Below the pieces are notes generated by a model. It was not told the DNA's origin. It worked only from the letters and a program-made list of their open reading frames with translations, and did no database searches. Below, piece by piece: positions 32,082 through 40,532 of a stretch of 64,000 bases of DNA (position 1 is its first letter; the number at the start of each line of letters is the position of its first letter). Made by a program: the position numbers and the translations under genes. This DNA comes from Isosphaeraceae bacterium EP7 (GTDB lineage: Bacteria > Planctomycetota > Planctomycetia > Isosphaerales > Isosphaeraceae). The stretch covers positions 1-64,000 of the forward strand of contig CP151667.1 in NCBI GenBank assembly GCA_038400315.1, in the 5' to 3' direction.

Positions 32082-32828
32082 TCAGGCCTGGGCGTCGACC
32101 CAGCGGCCGGTGGAGTCGTCGTGGCGGACGATCTTGCCTTCCTTGAGGTAGATGACCGCCTCGGCGATGTTGGTGGCGTGGTCGGCGATACGCTCGAGGT
32201 TCCTGGCGGTGTTGATGAGCCGGAGGCAGGAGTCGAGGCGATCGGGATCCTTGCGGATCAGGTCCTTGAGGTCGTTCTGGATGTCGCGTCTCAGGGCGTC
32301 GAAGCGGCGGTCGCTGGCGATGACGCGACGGGCCAGGTCGGAGTCGCTGCGAGTCAGGGCGTCGAGGCAGTCGTGCACCTGGGAGAGCGATTCCATGGCC
32401 ATGGCCTCCATCCCCTGCGGGATGGGGATGGGCGTGGCGTCTCCGGACGACTTCTTGACGCGCTTGGCGATGTGCAGGGCGAGGTCGGCCATGCGCTCCA
32501 GGTCGGAGTTGATCTTGAGCACGGCGGTGACCCGGCGGAGGTCGGAGGCGACCGGCTGGTGGAGGGCCAGGATGCGCAGGCATTCGCGCTCGAGCTGGAC
32601 CTCGCGGCGATCGATCTCGGACTCTTCATTCTTGACCGCGGCGGCCAGGTCGGGGCGGCTGTGGCAGAGGGCGCGGACACCGAGGGTGAGCGTCTCCTCG
32701 ACCACGGCGGCCATCTGGAGCAAGCCGGCCCAGAGCGACTCCATGTCGCGCAAAAAATGGCGGCCGAGCGAGACGCGCTCGGCGTCCCATTCGGGCGGAC
32801 TCGTCCCGGCGACATCGCTTCGTGCCAT
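32082..32828 (-). CDS. phoU: Phosphate-signalling protein PhoU
   Basis: A 248-residue PhoU, the negative regulator between the Pst phosphate transporter and the PhoR kinase. Two three-helix PhoU repeats are seen, each with the metal-binding pattern E-x3-D-R or D-x2-ERxxD: 'EESEIDRREVQLERECLRILAL..VASDLRRVTAVLKINSDLERMADLA' and 'DRRFDALRRDIQNDLKDLI..RNLERIADHATNIAEAVIYL'. The length is as usual. The ATG at 32828 follows GGGAG by 8 bases. No pst or phoB/R genes lie in the window, which is unusual for phoU. Confidence 0.93.
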   Translation of the reverse strand: MARSDVAGTSPPEWDAERVSLGRHFLRDMESLWAGLLQMAAVVEETLTLGVRALCHSRPDLAAAVKNEESEIDRREVQLERECLRILALHQPVASDLRRVTAVLKINSDLERMADLALHIAKRVKKSSGDATPIPIPQGMEAMAMESLSQVHDCLDALTRSDSDLARRVIASDRRFDALRRDIQNDLKDLIRKDPDRLDSCLRLINTARNLERIADHATNIAEAVIYLKEGKIVRHDDSTGRWVDAQA

Positions 32829-33049
32829 CGGCGGGGCTCCCACGGGCCCGGCCGTCGCGGGCCCCACTTGCGGTTCGTTAAACTCGGGTGTGATTCGGCC
32901 CGGGGTGGACCCTTGCCGCGAAGGTCGCGGCGATAGCCGATTTCTTTACCATAGGCGCCTCGGGGCCGGTGTACAACCGCAACCCGGAGAATCGGAGGGC
33001 CCGAGGCCCGATCTTCGCGCGGTCGACACGCCCGGCACGCCGGAAACGC

Positions 33050-33084
33050 ACGAACGCCCCCGGCATCGGGCCGGGGGCGTTCGT
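33050..33084 (-). terminator. Perfect 14-bp hairpin after the Pro/Ala-rich gene
   Basis: ACGAACGCCCCCGG (33050-33063) and CCGGGGGCGTTCGT (33071-33084) pair perfectly around a 7-base loop. It lies 33 bases beyond the stop of the minus-strand gene at 33117 and is followed on that strand by a weak GTGCGTTTCC run, so it is a likely terminator for that gene. Confidence 0.7.
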
Positions 33085-33116
33085 CGAGTCTCGAGGGTCG
33101 GTGGGCGACCGTCGGA

Positions 33117-35186
33117 TCAATAATTCTTGCCGTGCAACGGCGGTCCGATCCCGGTGAGGGGCAGGTAGTAGGTGTCGGTCGGGATCTTGTCGTTGGGCCG
33201 GTAGTAGCCCAGGTCATACTGGGCCTCCCACGGCGGATCCATCAGCATGTTGTAGGGCAAGAAGGCGATCTGGGCGGCGAAGAGCCCGGCCGAGAAGAAC
33301 GGCTGGATGATCTGGTTGCGCTGCTTGGACTGGGTGACGTCGTCCAGGGGATAGCTGAGATGCCGCCCGGTCGGCCCGAAGAACTGCTCGGCGCTGTGGC
33401 CGTAGCGTTCCAGCGAGGCGTCCTGGAAGTAGAGCGGCATGGAGCAGACGGCGGCGGCCGACCAGTACTTGCGCCTGGGGCCCCACTGGCGTGCGGCCAT
33501 CGGCACGAAGTCTTCGGGCACGGGGATGGCGCGGATGGGCCGGGGCTCGGCGGGGCTGGGGGCCCTGGAGAGTTCCAGGCGAGGGGAAGTGACGTTGGCG
33601 GAGCCGTACGAGCCAGGCGCGGGCGCCGCCGGTTCGGCCTGCTTCATCGCGTCGTCCTGGCGTCGTGCGATCTCCTCGACGGCCCGCAGCGAGCCCGGGC
33701 TGAGCGACGACTGGAAGGGCGTGACGTCGCGGCGGGGGAGCAGGTGCCGCAGGTGGGCCGGCACGTCGCTCCGGTCGTCAGGGACCCCGGCGGAGGCGGC
33801 CGGCGCGGGGGGAGTGTCGGTGAGCGCCGGGACCGAGGTGGACTGGGGCGGGGCGTCGGGAAGCTGGGTGGCCTCGGCGGCCGGCACGGGGACGGGATCG
33901 GCCTCGGATGCGGCCAGGCCGCCGACGGTGGGCCGGCCCCCTTCGGACGGATCCTGGGCGACCATGGCGGCCCTGGGCGCGGCCGATTCGGGGGAGGCCA
34001 TCGCGGGGCGGCCGGCCGGTGCGGGCGCCGCGTCGGCGGGCAACGGGGGCAGGCCCAGCTCTTCGGCCGGCGCCGCGGGGGGGAGGTCGGCGATGGACGC
34101 GGGGACGCCGATCGGCCGGACGTCGGGCGTCATTTCGGGCCTGACGGCGACCTCCGCGTCGGGAAGCTGGGGCAGGCTGGGCTCGGCCGAAACCGTCGGG
34201 GCGATCGCCTCCGCCGCGGGCGGGAACGCCGGGGCGTCAGGAGCGGGCATCGCCGCCGCGGGCTCGGCCTCAGGGGCGGGGAAGTTCATGGCCGGCTCGG
34301 CCGAAGGCGAGGGCATCGCCGCCGCGGGCGTCGGCATCGTCGAGGTCGGCTCGGGCGAGGGCATGGCCGCCACGGGCTCGGCGGCGGGTGCGGGCTGAGG
34401 GACGGCCGGCTCCGGACTGGACGGCTCGGGGAGTGCCAGCGGGGCGGGCTCGGCCTGGGCCGGGGCGGGTGCGGCCGTGGGCAAGGCCAGCGGGGCGGGC
34501 TCGGGCGGGGCCGGAGCCAGGGCCTGGGACGGCGTCGGGGCAGGCAGTTCCAGGGGCGCCGGCTCTGCGGCCGGGACCGGAGCGGCGGCCTCGGGGGCCG
34601 GCACGTAGGGGGCATCGGCGGGCAGTGGCGCGGGGGCCGGTGCCGGCTCGGGCGTGGAAACCGCGGGGAGCCGGGAAGGAGCCGGGGCAGGCGCGGCAGC
34701 CGCCGGCGCTTCGATGGCCTGGGTGCCCGAGGTGAGCTGGAAGCCCGAAGGAGACGCGGCGCCCTGGTTCTGGCCCTGTCCGGCCGTGGCGGAGGCAATG
34801 GAGCCGGCGCGGGTCGTCCGGGACTTGGCGTAACGACCCTTCTTGGTGTTGGCCGGCTGGCGGAGGCCGCGCTGGGCACGCTCCAGGGCCTGCTTGAGCT
34901 GCTGCCGCTCGGCGACGCTCAGCTCAGCCTGGCGGGTTTCGGCCTCGCGGAGGAAGCTGAGGGCGCGGTCAAACTGCTCATAGCTGATGTAGTCCTGCCC
35001 GTTGCGCAGGAGATGCCGCGCCCCGCGGGCGGAAGCCATGGGGTCGAAGACCGCCGGGCTGGCCGACGAGTCCTCGCGGGCGGGGGGTTGTCCGACGTCT
35101 TGGCCCGCATTCTGGGCCCGGATCAGGCCCGGGCAGAGGGCGAAGACCAGGGTTGCCGCGGTCATTGCTGAAATGGGGCGACGCAC
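33117..35186 (-). CDS. Long Pro/Ala-rich secreted protein with a conserved C-terminal domain
   Basis: A 689-residue exported protein in four parts. A signal peptide at the N-terminus (VRRPISAMTAATLVFALCPG). A short helical, TPR-like segment ('ARHLLRNGQDYISYEQFDRALSFLREAE', about residues 50-105). About 350 residues of low-complexity Pro, Ala, Glu and Ser. A C-terminal domain of about 120 residues with 'MPLYFQDASLERYGHSAEQF', 'FAAQIAFLPYNMLMDPPWEAQYDLGYYRPND', a layout I have seen in other planctomycete surface proteins. The GTG at 35186 is chosen because AAGGAGG lies 6 bases before it and it gives the full signal peptide. Function unknown; the long spacer suggests a cell-envelope protein that spans a distance. 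Confidence 0.75.
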   Translation of the reverse strand: MRRPISAMTAATLVFALCPGLIRAQNAGQDVGQPPAREDSSASPAVFDPMASARGARHLLRNGQDYISYEQFDRALSFLREAETRQAELSVAERQQLKQALERAQRGLRQPANTKKGRYAKSRTTRAGSIASATAGQGQNQGAASPSGFQLTSGTQAIEAPAAAAPAPAPSRLPAVSTPEPAPAPAPLPADAPYVPAPEAAAPVPAAEPAPLELPAPTPSQALAPAPPEPAPLALPTAAPAPAQAEPAPLALPEPSSPEPAVPQPAPAAEPVAAMPSPEPTSTMPTPAAAMPSPSAEPAMNFPAPEAEPAAAMPAPDAPAFPPAAEAIAPTVSAEPSLPQLPDAEVAVRPEMTPDVRPIGVPASIADLPPAAPAEELGLPPLPADAAPAPAGRPAMASPESAAPRAAMVAQDPSEGGRPTVGGLAASEADPVPVPAAEATQLPDAPPQSTSVPALTDTPPAPAASAGVPDDRSDVPAHLRHLLPRRDVTPFQSSLSPGSLRAVEEIARRQDDAMKQAEPAAPAPGSYGSANVTSPRLELSRAPSPAEPRPIRAIPVPEDFVPMAARQWGPRRKYWSAAAVCSMPLYFQDASLERYGHSAEQFFGPTGRHLSYPLDDVTQSKQRNQIIQPFFSAGLFAAQIAFLPYNMLMDPPWEAQYDLGYYRPNDKIPTDTYYLPLTGIGPPLHGKNY

Positions 35187-35340
35187 GCCACGCCTCCTTG
35201 CTGGCTCAGGGCAGTCCGGGGAGTCGAGTCCCCCGGGCTGCGAAACTTGCACGCGACGCACCAACGGGCGGCGATCCGCACCGGTCAATTTCGATGGCCG
35301 ATGCGGGGTCGCTCGGGGCGGCGTCCGTCCCGATCAGACA

Positions 35341-35373
35341 TTTGCCGCGCGATCTTCCTGATCTTTCGGCAAA
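35341..35373. promoter_or_regulatory. Inverted repeat upstream of the Pro/Ala-rich gene
   Basis: TTTGCCG (35341-35347) and CGGCAAA (35367-35373) are perfect complements, with GATC on each side of the centre (GATCTTCCTGATC). It lies about 155 bases before the start of the minus-strand gene at 35186 and could be an operator; no regulator can be named. Confidence 0.3.
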
Positions 35374-35469
35374 GCCCGGTCATCCGGTTGAGGAATTCCG
35401 GGAGGTTTTAGCGGATGCGCCGCCGGGATGGGTGACCCGGCGGGCTGGGGTAACGGGGTTGGCCTGGGG

Positions 35470-36987
35470 TCAGACCGAACCCCTCAGGGAATCGCCGTCG
35501 GAGGTGTAGCTGGAATAGTTGGGCGCCTCCTGAGTGATGACGATGTCGTGGGGGTGCCCCTCCTGGACGGAGGCACCGGTGACCTGGATGAACTTGGACT
35601 TGGTGCGCAGGTCGTCGATGGTCCGGGTGCCGCAGTAGCCCATGCCGGCCTTGATGCCGCCGACGAGCTGGAAGACGTAGTCGGCCAGGGGCCCCTTGTA
35701 GGGGACGCGACCCTCGACCCCCTCGGGGACGAGCTTCTGGGCCGACTGGCTGGTGGCCGACTTGGCATCGGGGGCGCGGCCGACGTCCTGGCGATATCGC
35801 TCGTGAGAGCCCTTGGCCATCGCGGCCAGCGAGCCCATGCCTCGGTAGGACTTGAAGCTGCGCCCCCGGAAGATGATCTGATCGCCGGGGCTCTCGGCCA
35901 GGCCGGCGAAGAGGCCGCCGATCATGACGCAGTGGGCGCCGGCGGCCAGTGCCTTGGCGATGTCGCCCGAGTAGCGGATCCCGCCGTCGGCGATGATCGG
36001 CACCCGGCCGGCGGCGGCCTTGGCGGCGTGGTAGATGGCCGTGATCTGCGGGACGCCGACGCCGGAGACGACCCGCGTGGTGCAGATCGAGCCGGGGCCG
36101 ATGCCCACCTTCACGGCGTCGGCGCCCGCGTCGATCAGGGCGCGGGTCCCCTCGGCGGTGGCCACGTTGCCGGCGACCACCTGGATGTCGTGCGACTGCT
36201 TGATCTTGCGCACCGTCTCGATGACGTTGATCGAGTGGCCGTGGGCCGAGTCGACGACGATCACGTCGACGTCGGCTTCCAGCAGCGAGGCGATCCGCTC
36301 GTAGTCGTGCACGCCCACCGCGGCGCCCACCCTCAGCCGGCCCCGGATATCCTTGCAGGCGTTGGGGTAGCGGTGGAGCTTGTCGATGTCCTTGATCGTG
36401 ATGAGCCCCTTCAGGCGGAACTCATCGTCGACCAGGAGGAGCTTCTCGACCTTGTTGCGGGTGAGGATCCGGTCGGCGTCTTCCAGGCTGGTGTTGGCCG
36501 GCGCGGTGACCAGGTTCTCCTTGGTCATGACCTCTTCGATGCTGAGGTCATTGTCCTCCAGGAACCGCAGGTCCCTGCGCGTGAGGATGCCGCGGAGGCG
36601 GTTGTCGCCGACGGTGATGGGGACGCCCGAGATGTTATGGCCGCGCATGATCTCGCGGGCCTGGCCGACGGTGGCCGTCGGGGGGAGCGTGATCGGGTCG
36701 ACGATGATGCCGTTCTCGGAGCGCTTGACCTTGTCGACCTCGCGGGTCTGCTCCTCGACGGACATGTTCTTGTGGATGACGCCGAGGCCCCCCTCCTGCG
36801 CCAGCGCGATGGCGAGCTCGGCCTCGGTGACCGTGTCCATCGGGGCGGAGAGGATGGGGATATTCAGCGGGATCTTGGCGGTCAGATGGGTCTTCGTCTC
36901 GACCTGGCGGGGGAGGAGCTCTGAGTATGCGGGCTCGAGCAGGACATCGTCGAACGTGATTCCTTGGTACGCAATGCGGTCCTGCAC
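35470..36987 (-). CDS. guaB: IMP dehydrogenase
   Basis: A 505-residue IMP dehydrogenase, oxidising IMP to XMP in guanine nucleotide synthesis. Seen: the N-terminal '[17 protein letters not shown]', [12 protein letters not shown], two CBS domains (about 95-220: '[32 protein letters not shown]' and '[33 protein letters not shown]'), the catalytic cysteine in [39 protein letters not shown] and the flap GMGSLAAM. The GTG at 36987 has GGAGG 8 bases upstream; an ATG 13 codons earlier has no ribosome-binding site. Length and domain order are normal. Confidence 0.95.
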   Translation of the reverse strand: MQDRIAYQGITFDDVLLEPAYSELLPRQVETKTHLTAKIPLNIPILSAPMDTVTEAELAIALAQEGGLGVIHKNMSVEEQTREVDKVKRSENGIIVDPITLPPTATVGQAREIMRGHNISGVPITVGDNRLRGILTRRDLRFLEDNDLSIEEVMTKENLVTAPANTSLEDADRILTRNKVEKLLLVDDEFRLKGLITIKDIDKLHRYPNACKDIRGRLRVGAAVGVHDYERIASLLEADVDVIVVDSAHGHSINVIETVRKIKQSHDIQVVAGNVATAEGTRALIDAGADAVKVGIGPGSICTTRVVSGVGVPQITAIYHAAKAAAGRVPIIADGGIRYSGDIAKALAAGAHCVMIGGLFAGLAESPGDQIIFRGRSFKSYRGMGSLAAMAKGSHERYRQDVGRAPDAKSATSQSAQKLVPEGVEGRVPYKGPLADYVFQLVGGIKAGMGYCGTRTIDDLRTKSKFIQVTGASVQEGHPHDIVITQEAPNYSSYTSDGDSLRGSV

Positions 36988-37215
36988 GGGAAAAGCCTCC
37001 GTCACCGACGGCCGTTGAACATCCATGTTCGCGTCGTCGGCTGGATCCTAGGTGCCTTTCCGTATCCATTAAAGCCGCGGGCGGGGGGGCTGGCAAGGTC
37101 AACAGCGTCGAGGGTTTGGCCTTCATGCGGACGGAGACGGGCGGCTATAGTGGCCGGCGACCCCGGGCGTGGTCGACGCGGATCGACCGAGGCTGGTTGA
37201 AGGAGACAGGCCGGC

Positions 37216-38808
37216 ATGAGCGCAATGGCGGCGACGCAGGCGACCAACAAGGCACTCCCCCCGGTGCTCGGCCGGCTGCTCAGCGGCACGTTCTGGCTGG
37301 CCCTTCGGACCCCGCTCCAGGCGGTCTTCTCGTTCTGGAGCATCACCCTGATGCTCGGGGCGATCAGCCCCACCGAGTATGGCGCCTATGGGTTCGCCTG
37401 GGGCTTCGGCTTCCTCCAGTTCCTGCTGGAGTTCGGCATGGGCTCGGCGCTTCAGCGCCAGGTCTCCGACGCCTACACCCGGGGCGACCGCCAGGCGGTC
37501 GACCGCTCGCTGTCGTGCGGCCTGATGTTCTACGCGGTGGTCTCGGCCGTGCAGTCGATCGTGCTGCTGGGCATCGCCTACATCGCCCTGCCCTACTCCC
37601 GGTTCACGGGCCCGTCCTATGATTTGATCGTCAAGCTGCTCTGGCTCCAGGCGCTTACCTCACCGTGCTACGGCCTGGGGGCGGTGGCCACCAGCGTACT
37701 TCAGGCGGCCCGTCGGTATGACTTCGTCCCCCGATTCGAACTGGCCTCGGTCGTCGTCCGGTTCGTCATCCTGGCCGTGGGCCTGACCTCCGGGTTCGAT
37801 TTCTTCCTGGTCGTCGTGACGCAGACGCTGGCGCAGATGGCGCTCTCTCTGGTCCCGGCCTGCTGGGTGGTGGTGCGTGAGTTGGGCTACGTCCCCCGCT
37901 TCCGCGGCGCCCGGATGGCCGACTTCGCCGCGCTCACGCAGATCAGCTTCTACCTGTTCCTGATCCAGCTCAGCGTGGTGCTGGCCGACAAGGTCGACAC
38001 GACGATTCTGGGGTTCGCCACCGTCGACCCGGGCTGGGCCAACGCGGTCTACAAGAACGTCAGCATGCCGTTCCTCCAGATCCGCCAGACCGGCTGGATG
38101 CTGGCCTACCTGGTCATGCCCGCGGTGGCCAGCCTGGTGGCGGCCCGCGACCTGGCCGCGATCGAGCGGGTGAAGTACGACGGCACCCGGCTGCTGATCG
38201 CCATGCTGCTGCCGGTGGGCCTGCTGGCCTGGGTCTTCGCCGAGCCCTTCCTGACCCTCTGGATCGGCCCCCGCTTCGGCGCCGAAGCCCACCTGATGCG
38301 GCTCTTCCTGGTGGCCACGATCCCCCTCTGCCTGTCGGTGCTGGTGCAGATGGCCATCGGCATGGGCCAGATCAAGGTCATCGCCCTGTCGGCCCTGGTC
38401 GGCTCGCTGGTGAACTTGCCGCTGAGCTACGTTCTGACCGTGCGGCTGGGCGTTGCCGGGGTCATCTGGGGGACCGTGCTGACGACCCTGTTCTCGAACC
38501 TGCTCGTCCCGGGCCTCTATATCTGCCGGACCCTGGACGTACGCTTCGGCGTGCTCGCGCGGCGGACGCTGGCCCCGCCGATGGTCGGGGCGCTCTGCCT
38601 GCTGGCGGCCGTTTTGGTCTCACGGATCTTCATCGACCCGATGCCCCTGGGCGGCGACCGGCTGCACCGGGCCATCCCCCTGCTCATCAACCTGACCATC
38701 GGCTCGACGGCCTACCTGGTCGGCTACCTGGCGATGCCCGTGGGCCGTGGCGACTTCTTCGAGCTCACCCGCAAGCTCGGCCTCCGCCGGGCCGCCCCCG
38801 CCGCCTGA
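37216..38808 (+). CDS. Polysaccharide/lipid flippase of the MOP superfamily
   Basis: A 530-residue integral membrane protein with about 12-14 hydrophobic segments, in the pattern of Wzx-like O-antigen or exopolysaccharide flippases (polysaccharide biosynthesis family). Typical features: an N-terminal 'GTFWLALRTPLQAVFSFWSITLMLG', 'ISPTEYGAYGFAWGFGFLQFLLEFGMGSALQR', and later 'DKVDTTILGF' and 'GVAGVIWGTVLTTLFSNLLVP'. It should flip undecaprenyl-linked sugars to the outside. GAAGGAG lies about 9 bases before the ATG. No glycosyltransferase genes surround it in this window, so the polymer cannot be named. Confidence 0.88.
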   Translation: MSAMAATQATNKALPPVLGRLLSGTFWLALRTPLQAVFSFWSITLMLGAISPTEYGAYGFAWGFGFLQFLLEFGMGSALQRQVSDAYTRGDRQAVDRSLSCGLMFYAVVSAVQSIVLLGIAYIALPYSRFTGPSYDLIVKLLWLQALTSPCYGLGAVATSVLQAARRYDFVPRFELASVVVRFVILAVGLTSGFDFFLVVVTQTLAQMALSLVPACWVVVRELGYVPRFRGARMADFAALTQISFYLFLIQLSVVLADKVDTTILGFATVDPGWANAVYKNVSMPFLQIRQTGWMLAYLVMPAVASLVAARDLAAIERVKYDGTRLLIAMLLPVGLLAWVFAEPFLTLWIGPRFGAEAHLMRLFLVATIPLCLSVLVQMAIGMGQIKVIALSALVGSLVNLPLSYVLTVRLGVAGVIWGTVLTTLFSNLLVPGLYICRTLDVRFGVLARRTLAPPMVGALCLLAAVLVSRIFIDPMPLGGDRLHRAIPLLINLTIGSTAYLVGYLAMPVGRGDFFELTRKLGLRRAAPAA

Positions 38809-38953
38809 TCCCCGAGGATCGCCCCGGGGCTTTCCGCGGTGACTTCACGGCGGTCGGCCCGCGGCCTAGAATCGAGGTTGAAGCCGGGGATTGGAGCCGG
38901 GGACCTTCCCCCCGCGCGGCCTTTCTCGGGCGGCGATTCGGGGAGGCGGAGCT

Positions 38954-39556
38954 GTGGTCGAGTTGAATCGGACCCATCCCACGAGGCGGTTCCGGCTCGA
39001 TGCCTCGGCGACCGGGCCGAGCGCCCTGCCTCGCGGCGGGCGGGGGACCTCGGGGCGGACCGTCGTCATCGCCATCGCGGCGGCCGTCGTCCTGCTCTGG
39101 GGGGCCCTCACCCTGGCGATGGGCCGGTGGAAGGCCGACTATCTGGCCAAGGCCGAGTACGGCCGGTCGCAGGTGGCGACCGTGGTCGACAGGTTCGCGC
39201 GCCTGGCCCCCCCCGATGTTCCGGCCGAGCCCTGGGCCCGCGCGGTGGCCGACACGCACCAGATGCTCGTCGCCCTGACGGCCTCGGGGCTCCTCGATCG
39301 GCCCGCGATGGACGGCCTGCGTGCCGAGCTCGAGGCCCGGGTCGACCGGTCGAAGCCCGAGACGGCCCTGGCCGAATTGTCGGGCCTCTGGGACGAGATC
39401 GAGGCGAAGGCCGGGCCGGTCGTCGCGCCCTCCGGGCCGATCCCCGGCTCATCCAGGCACGCCGGCCGAGTCCAACGCCCCGCGAGGCCCGCACTCCTCG
39501 GCCCGACCGCCGACCCCGACCGACGACCCGGGGCGAGTCATCCCGATCCTCTTTGA
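38954..39556 (+). CDS. Single-pass membrane protein, unknown function
   Basis: A 200-residue protein with a basic cytoplasmic N-terminus, one membrane helix at about residues 36-57 ('TVVIAIAAAVVLLWGALTLAMG'), and a helical outside domain ('RSQVATVVDRFARLAPPDVP', 'LRAELEARVDRSKPETALAELSGLWDEIEAKAG'), ending in a Pro/Arg-rich tail. It is not a family I can name. The GTG at 38954 has GGAGG 8 bases upstream; an upstream in-frame ATG has no such site. It follows the flippase by 145 bases and may share its transcript. Confidence 0.6.
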   Translation: MVELNRTHPTRRFRLDASATGPSALPRGGRGTSGRTVVIAIAAAVVLLWGALTLAMGRWKADYLAKAEYGRSQVATVVDRFARLAPPDVPAEPWARAVADTHQMLVALTASGLLDRPAMDGLRAELEARVDRSKPETALAELSGLWDEIEAKAGPVVAPSGPIPGSSRHAGRVQRPARPALLGPTADPDRRPGASHPDPL

Positions 39557-39627
39557 AAAGTCCTTCGCAGGCTCCCGACCGACTCGAAGACGATGACCTT
39601 CCTCATCCCGGACGGCCCGAGTGAATC

Positions 39628-40161
39628 ATGCGTGCGGCTCGCTTCCTTGCACCGATCCTCGCGGCATCCTGGGCCTCCTCGGTCGCGAATGCCCAGCCGG
39701 TTCCGAACCCCGCCAGGCCCGCCCCAGACTTCCGGGTCGTCTTCTGGTTCGACGCCCGCGGGGCGCTACGACATCAGGCGTATGACCTGCGCAAAGGCGA
39801 GTACACCAAGGCGGTGGACGACTGGGTCTCGGCCGTTCGCTACGACGCGCACGGCTACGCGGTCCCCGGCCCCATGGCGACCCTACGCAATGTACGCCTG
39901 AGCGAAGAACCAGGCGCGAACGAGCCGGAGAAGCTGGCGGCCGCCATCGTCCGCGAGGGACGGGCGATCACGCGCGGCCTCGACGTGTCCAGGCTCAGGC
40001 CCAGCACGCCCCTGATGCCCCGGACACCCGAGAGACGGGTCGTTGCCAGGCCTGCGCTGCCCCCGCTCATCTCCACCGAACGGTACGCCGACCCCGGCCG
40101 CCTCGCACCCCTGCCCGCCCCGTTCCCCTTCCCGGTCCCCTATCCGCGCCCGCACCCTTAG
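39628..40161 (+). CDS. Small secreted protein, Pro-rich C-terminus
   Basis: A 177-residue exported protein. The signal peptide is residues 1-22 (MRAARFLAPILAASWASSVA then NAQ). A compact domain follows ('FRVVFWFDARGALRHQAYDLRKGEYTKAVDDWVSAVRYDAHGYAVPGPMATLRNVRL'), then a Pro/Arg-rich C-terminal third with no predicted fold ('LAPLPAPFPFPVPYPRPHP'). Function unknown. It lies behind the single-pass membrane protein on the same strand, 71 bases downstream. Confidence 0.65.
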   Translation: MRAARFLAPILAASWASSVANAQPVPNPARPAPDFRVVFWFDARGALRHQAYDLRKGEYTKAVDDWVSAVRYDAHGYAVPGPMATLRNVRLSEEPGANEPEKLAAAIVREGRAITRGLDVSRLRPSTPLMPRTPERRVVARPALPPLISTERYADPGRLAPLPAPFPFPVPYPRPHP

Positions 40162-40250
40162 TGGGCCCACCGATCAGCCGCTTTCAGGCTCCGACCGAGA
40201 CCTCTCGCGGCCGCCGGCGGCCCCTGTCTTAAAGATCCCATCTTGAATGA

Positions 40251-40280
40251 TTGACAGAGTTCGTTGCCCTGTTTAGACTT
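40251..40280 (+). promoter_or_regulatory. Sigma70-type promoter candidate
   Basis: TTGACA (40251-40256) and TAGACT (40275-40280) are separated by 18 bases. The first hexamer is a perfect consensus -35 and the second is a fair -10. The Fur-like palindrome begins 9 bases further on, over the expected transcription start. Confidence 0.6.
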
Positions 40281-40288
40281 TCCAACGC

Positions 40289-40305
40289 TGAGATTGAATC
40301 TCAGT
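40289..40305. promoter_or_regulatory. Fur-like operator (8-1-8 palindrome)
   Basis: CTGAGATTGAATCTCAG is a perfect palindrome with one central base. Its inner 7-1-7 core TGAGATT-G-AATCTCA matches the Fur consensus TGATAAT-n-ATTATCA at five of seven positions in each half. It overlaps the start region of the promoter candidate, where a bound repressor would block transcription. Confidence 0.6.
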
Positions 40306-40532
40306 TTCATGGTCGTTGCCGACCCCGCGTCCCAAGGGGTCATGACGCCTGGACCCGAGGGGCCTTGCTCGTTCAAAGGCCCAGGAATCGGCCGATTGCG
40401 GCCCGATTCTCCCACCCCATGAGCCTAGCCGCTGCAGCGACGAGGTGTGGACCGACCGCGGCCGGAATGGCCTGCGTGGTCATACCCCCCGAATTTCAGA
40501 GGCGGCGCCGGCCTTCCCAGGAGTTTGCGTCA

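Larger units (their letters stand above)
40162..40532. other. Promoter region and long leader of the PepSY gene
   Basis: This 371-base region has no separate gene. It contains a promoter candidate (40251-40280), a Fur-like palindrome (40289-40305), and about 230 bases of leader up to the ATG at 40533. The frame of the PepSY protein is open from 40251, but the upstream codons lack a ribosome-binding site and have no protein-like features. Confidence 0.6.

Noticed and set aside
33117-35200. Pro/Ala repeats considered as a CRISPR-like or tandem DNA repeat array
   Set aside because: The DNA units are irregular in length and sequence; the repetition is at the amino-acid level only.
35428-36924. 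A 498-codon plus-strand open frame opposite guaB
   Set aside because: guaB has complete family motifs on the other strand; this frame is its mirror.
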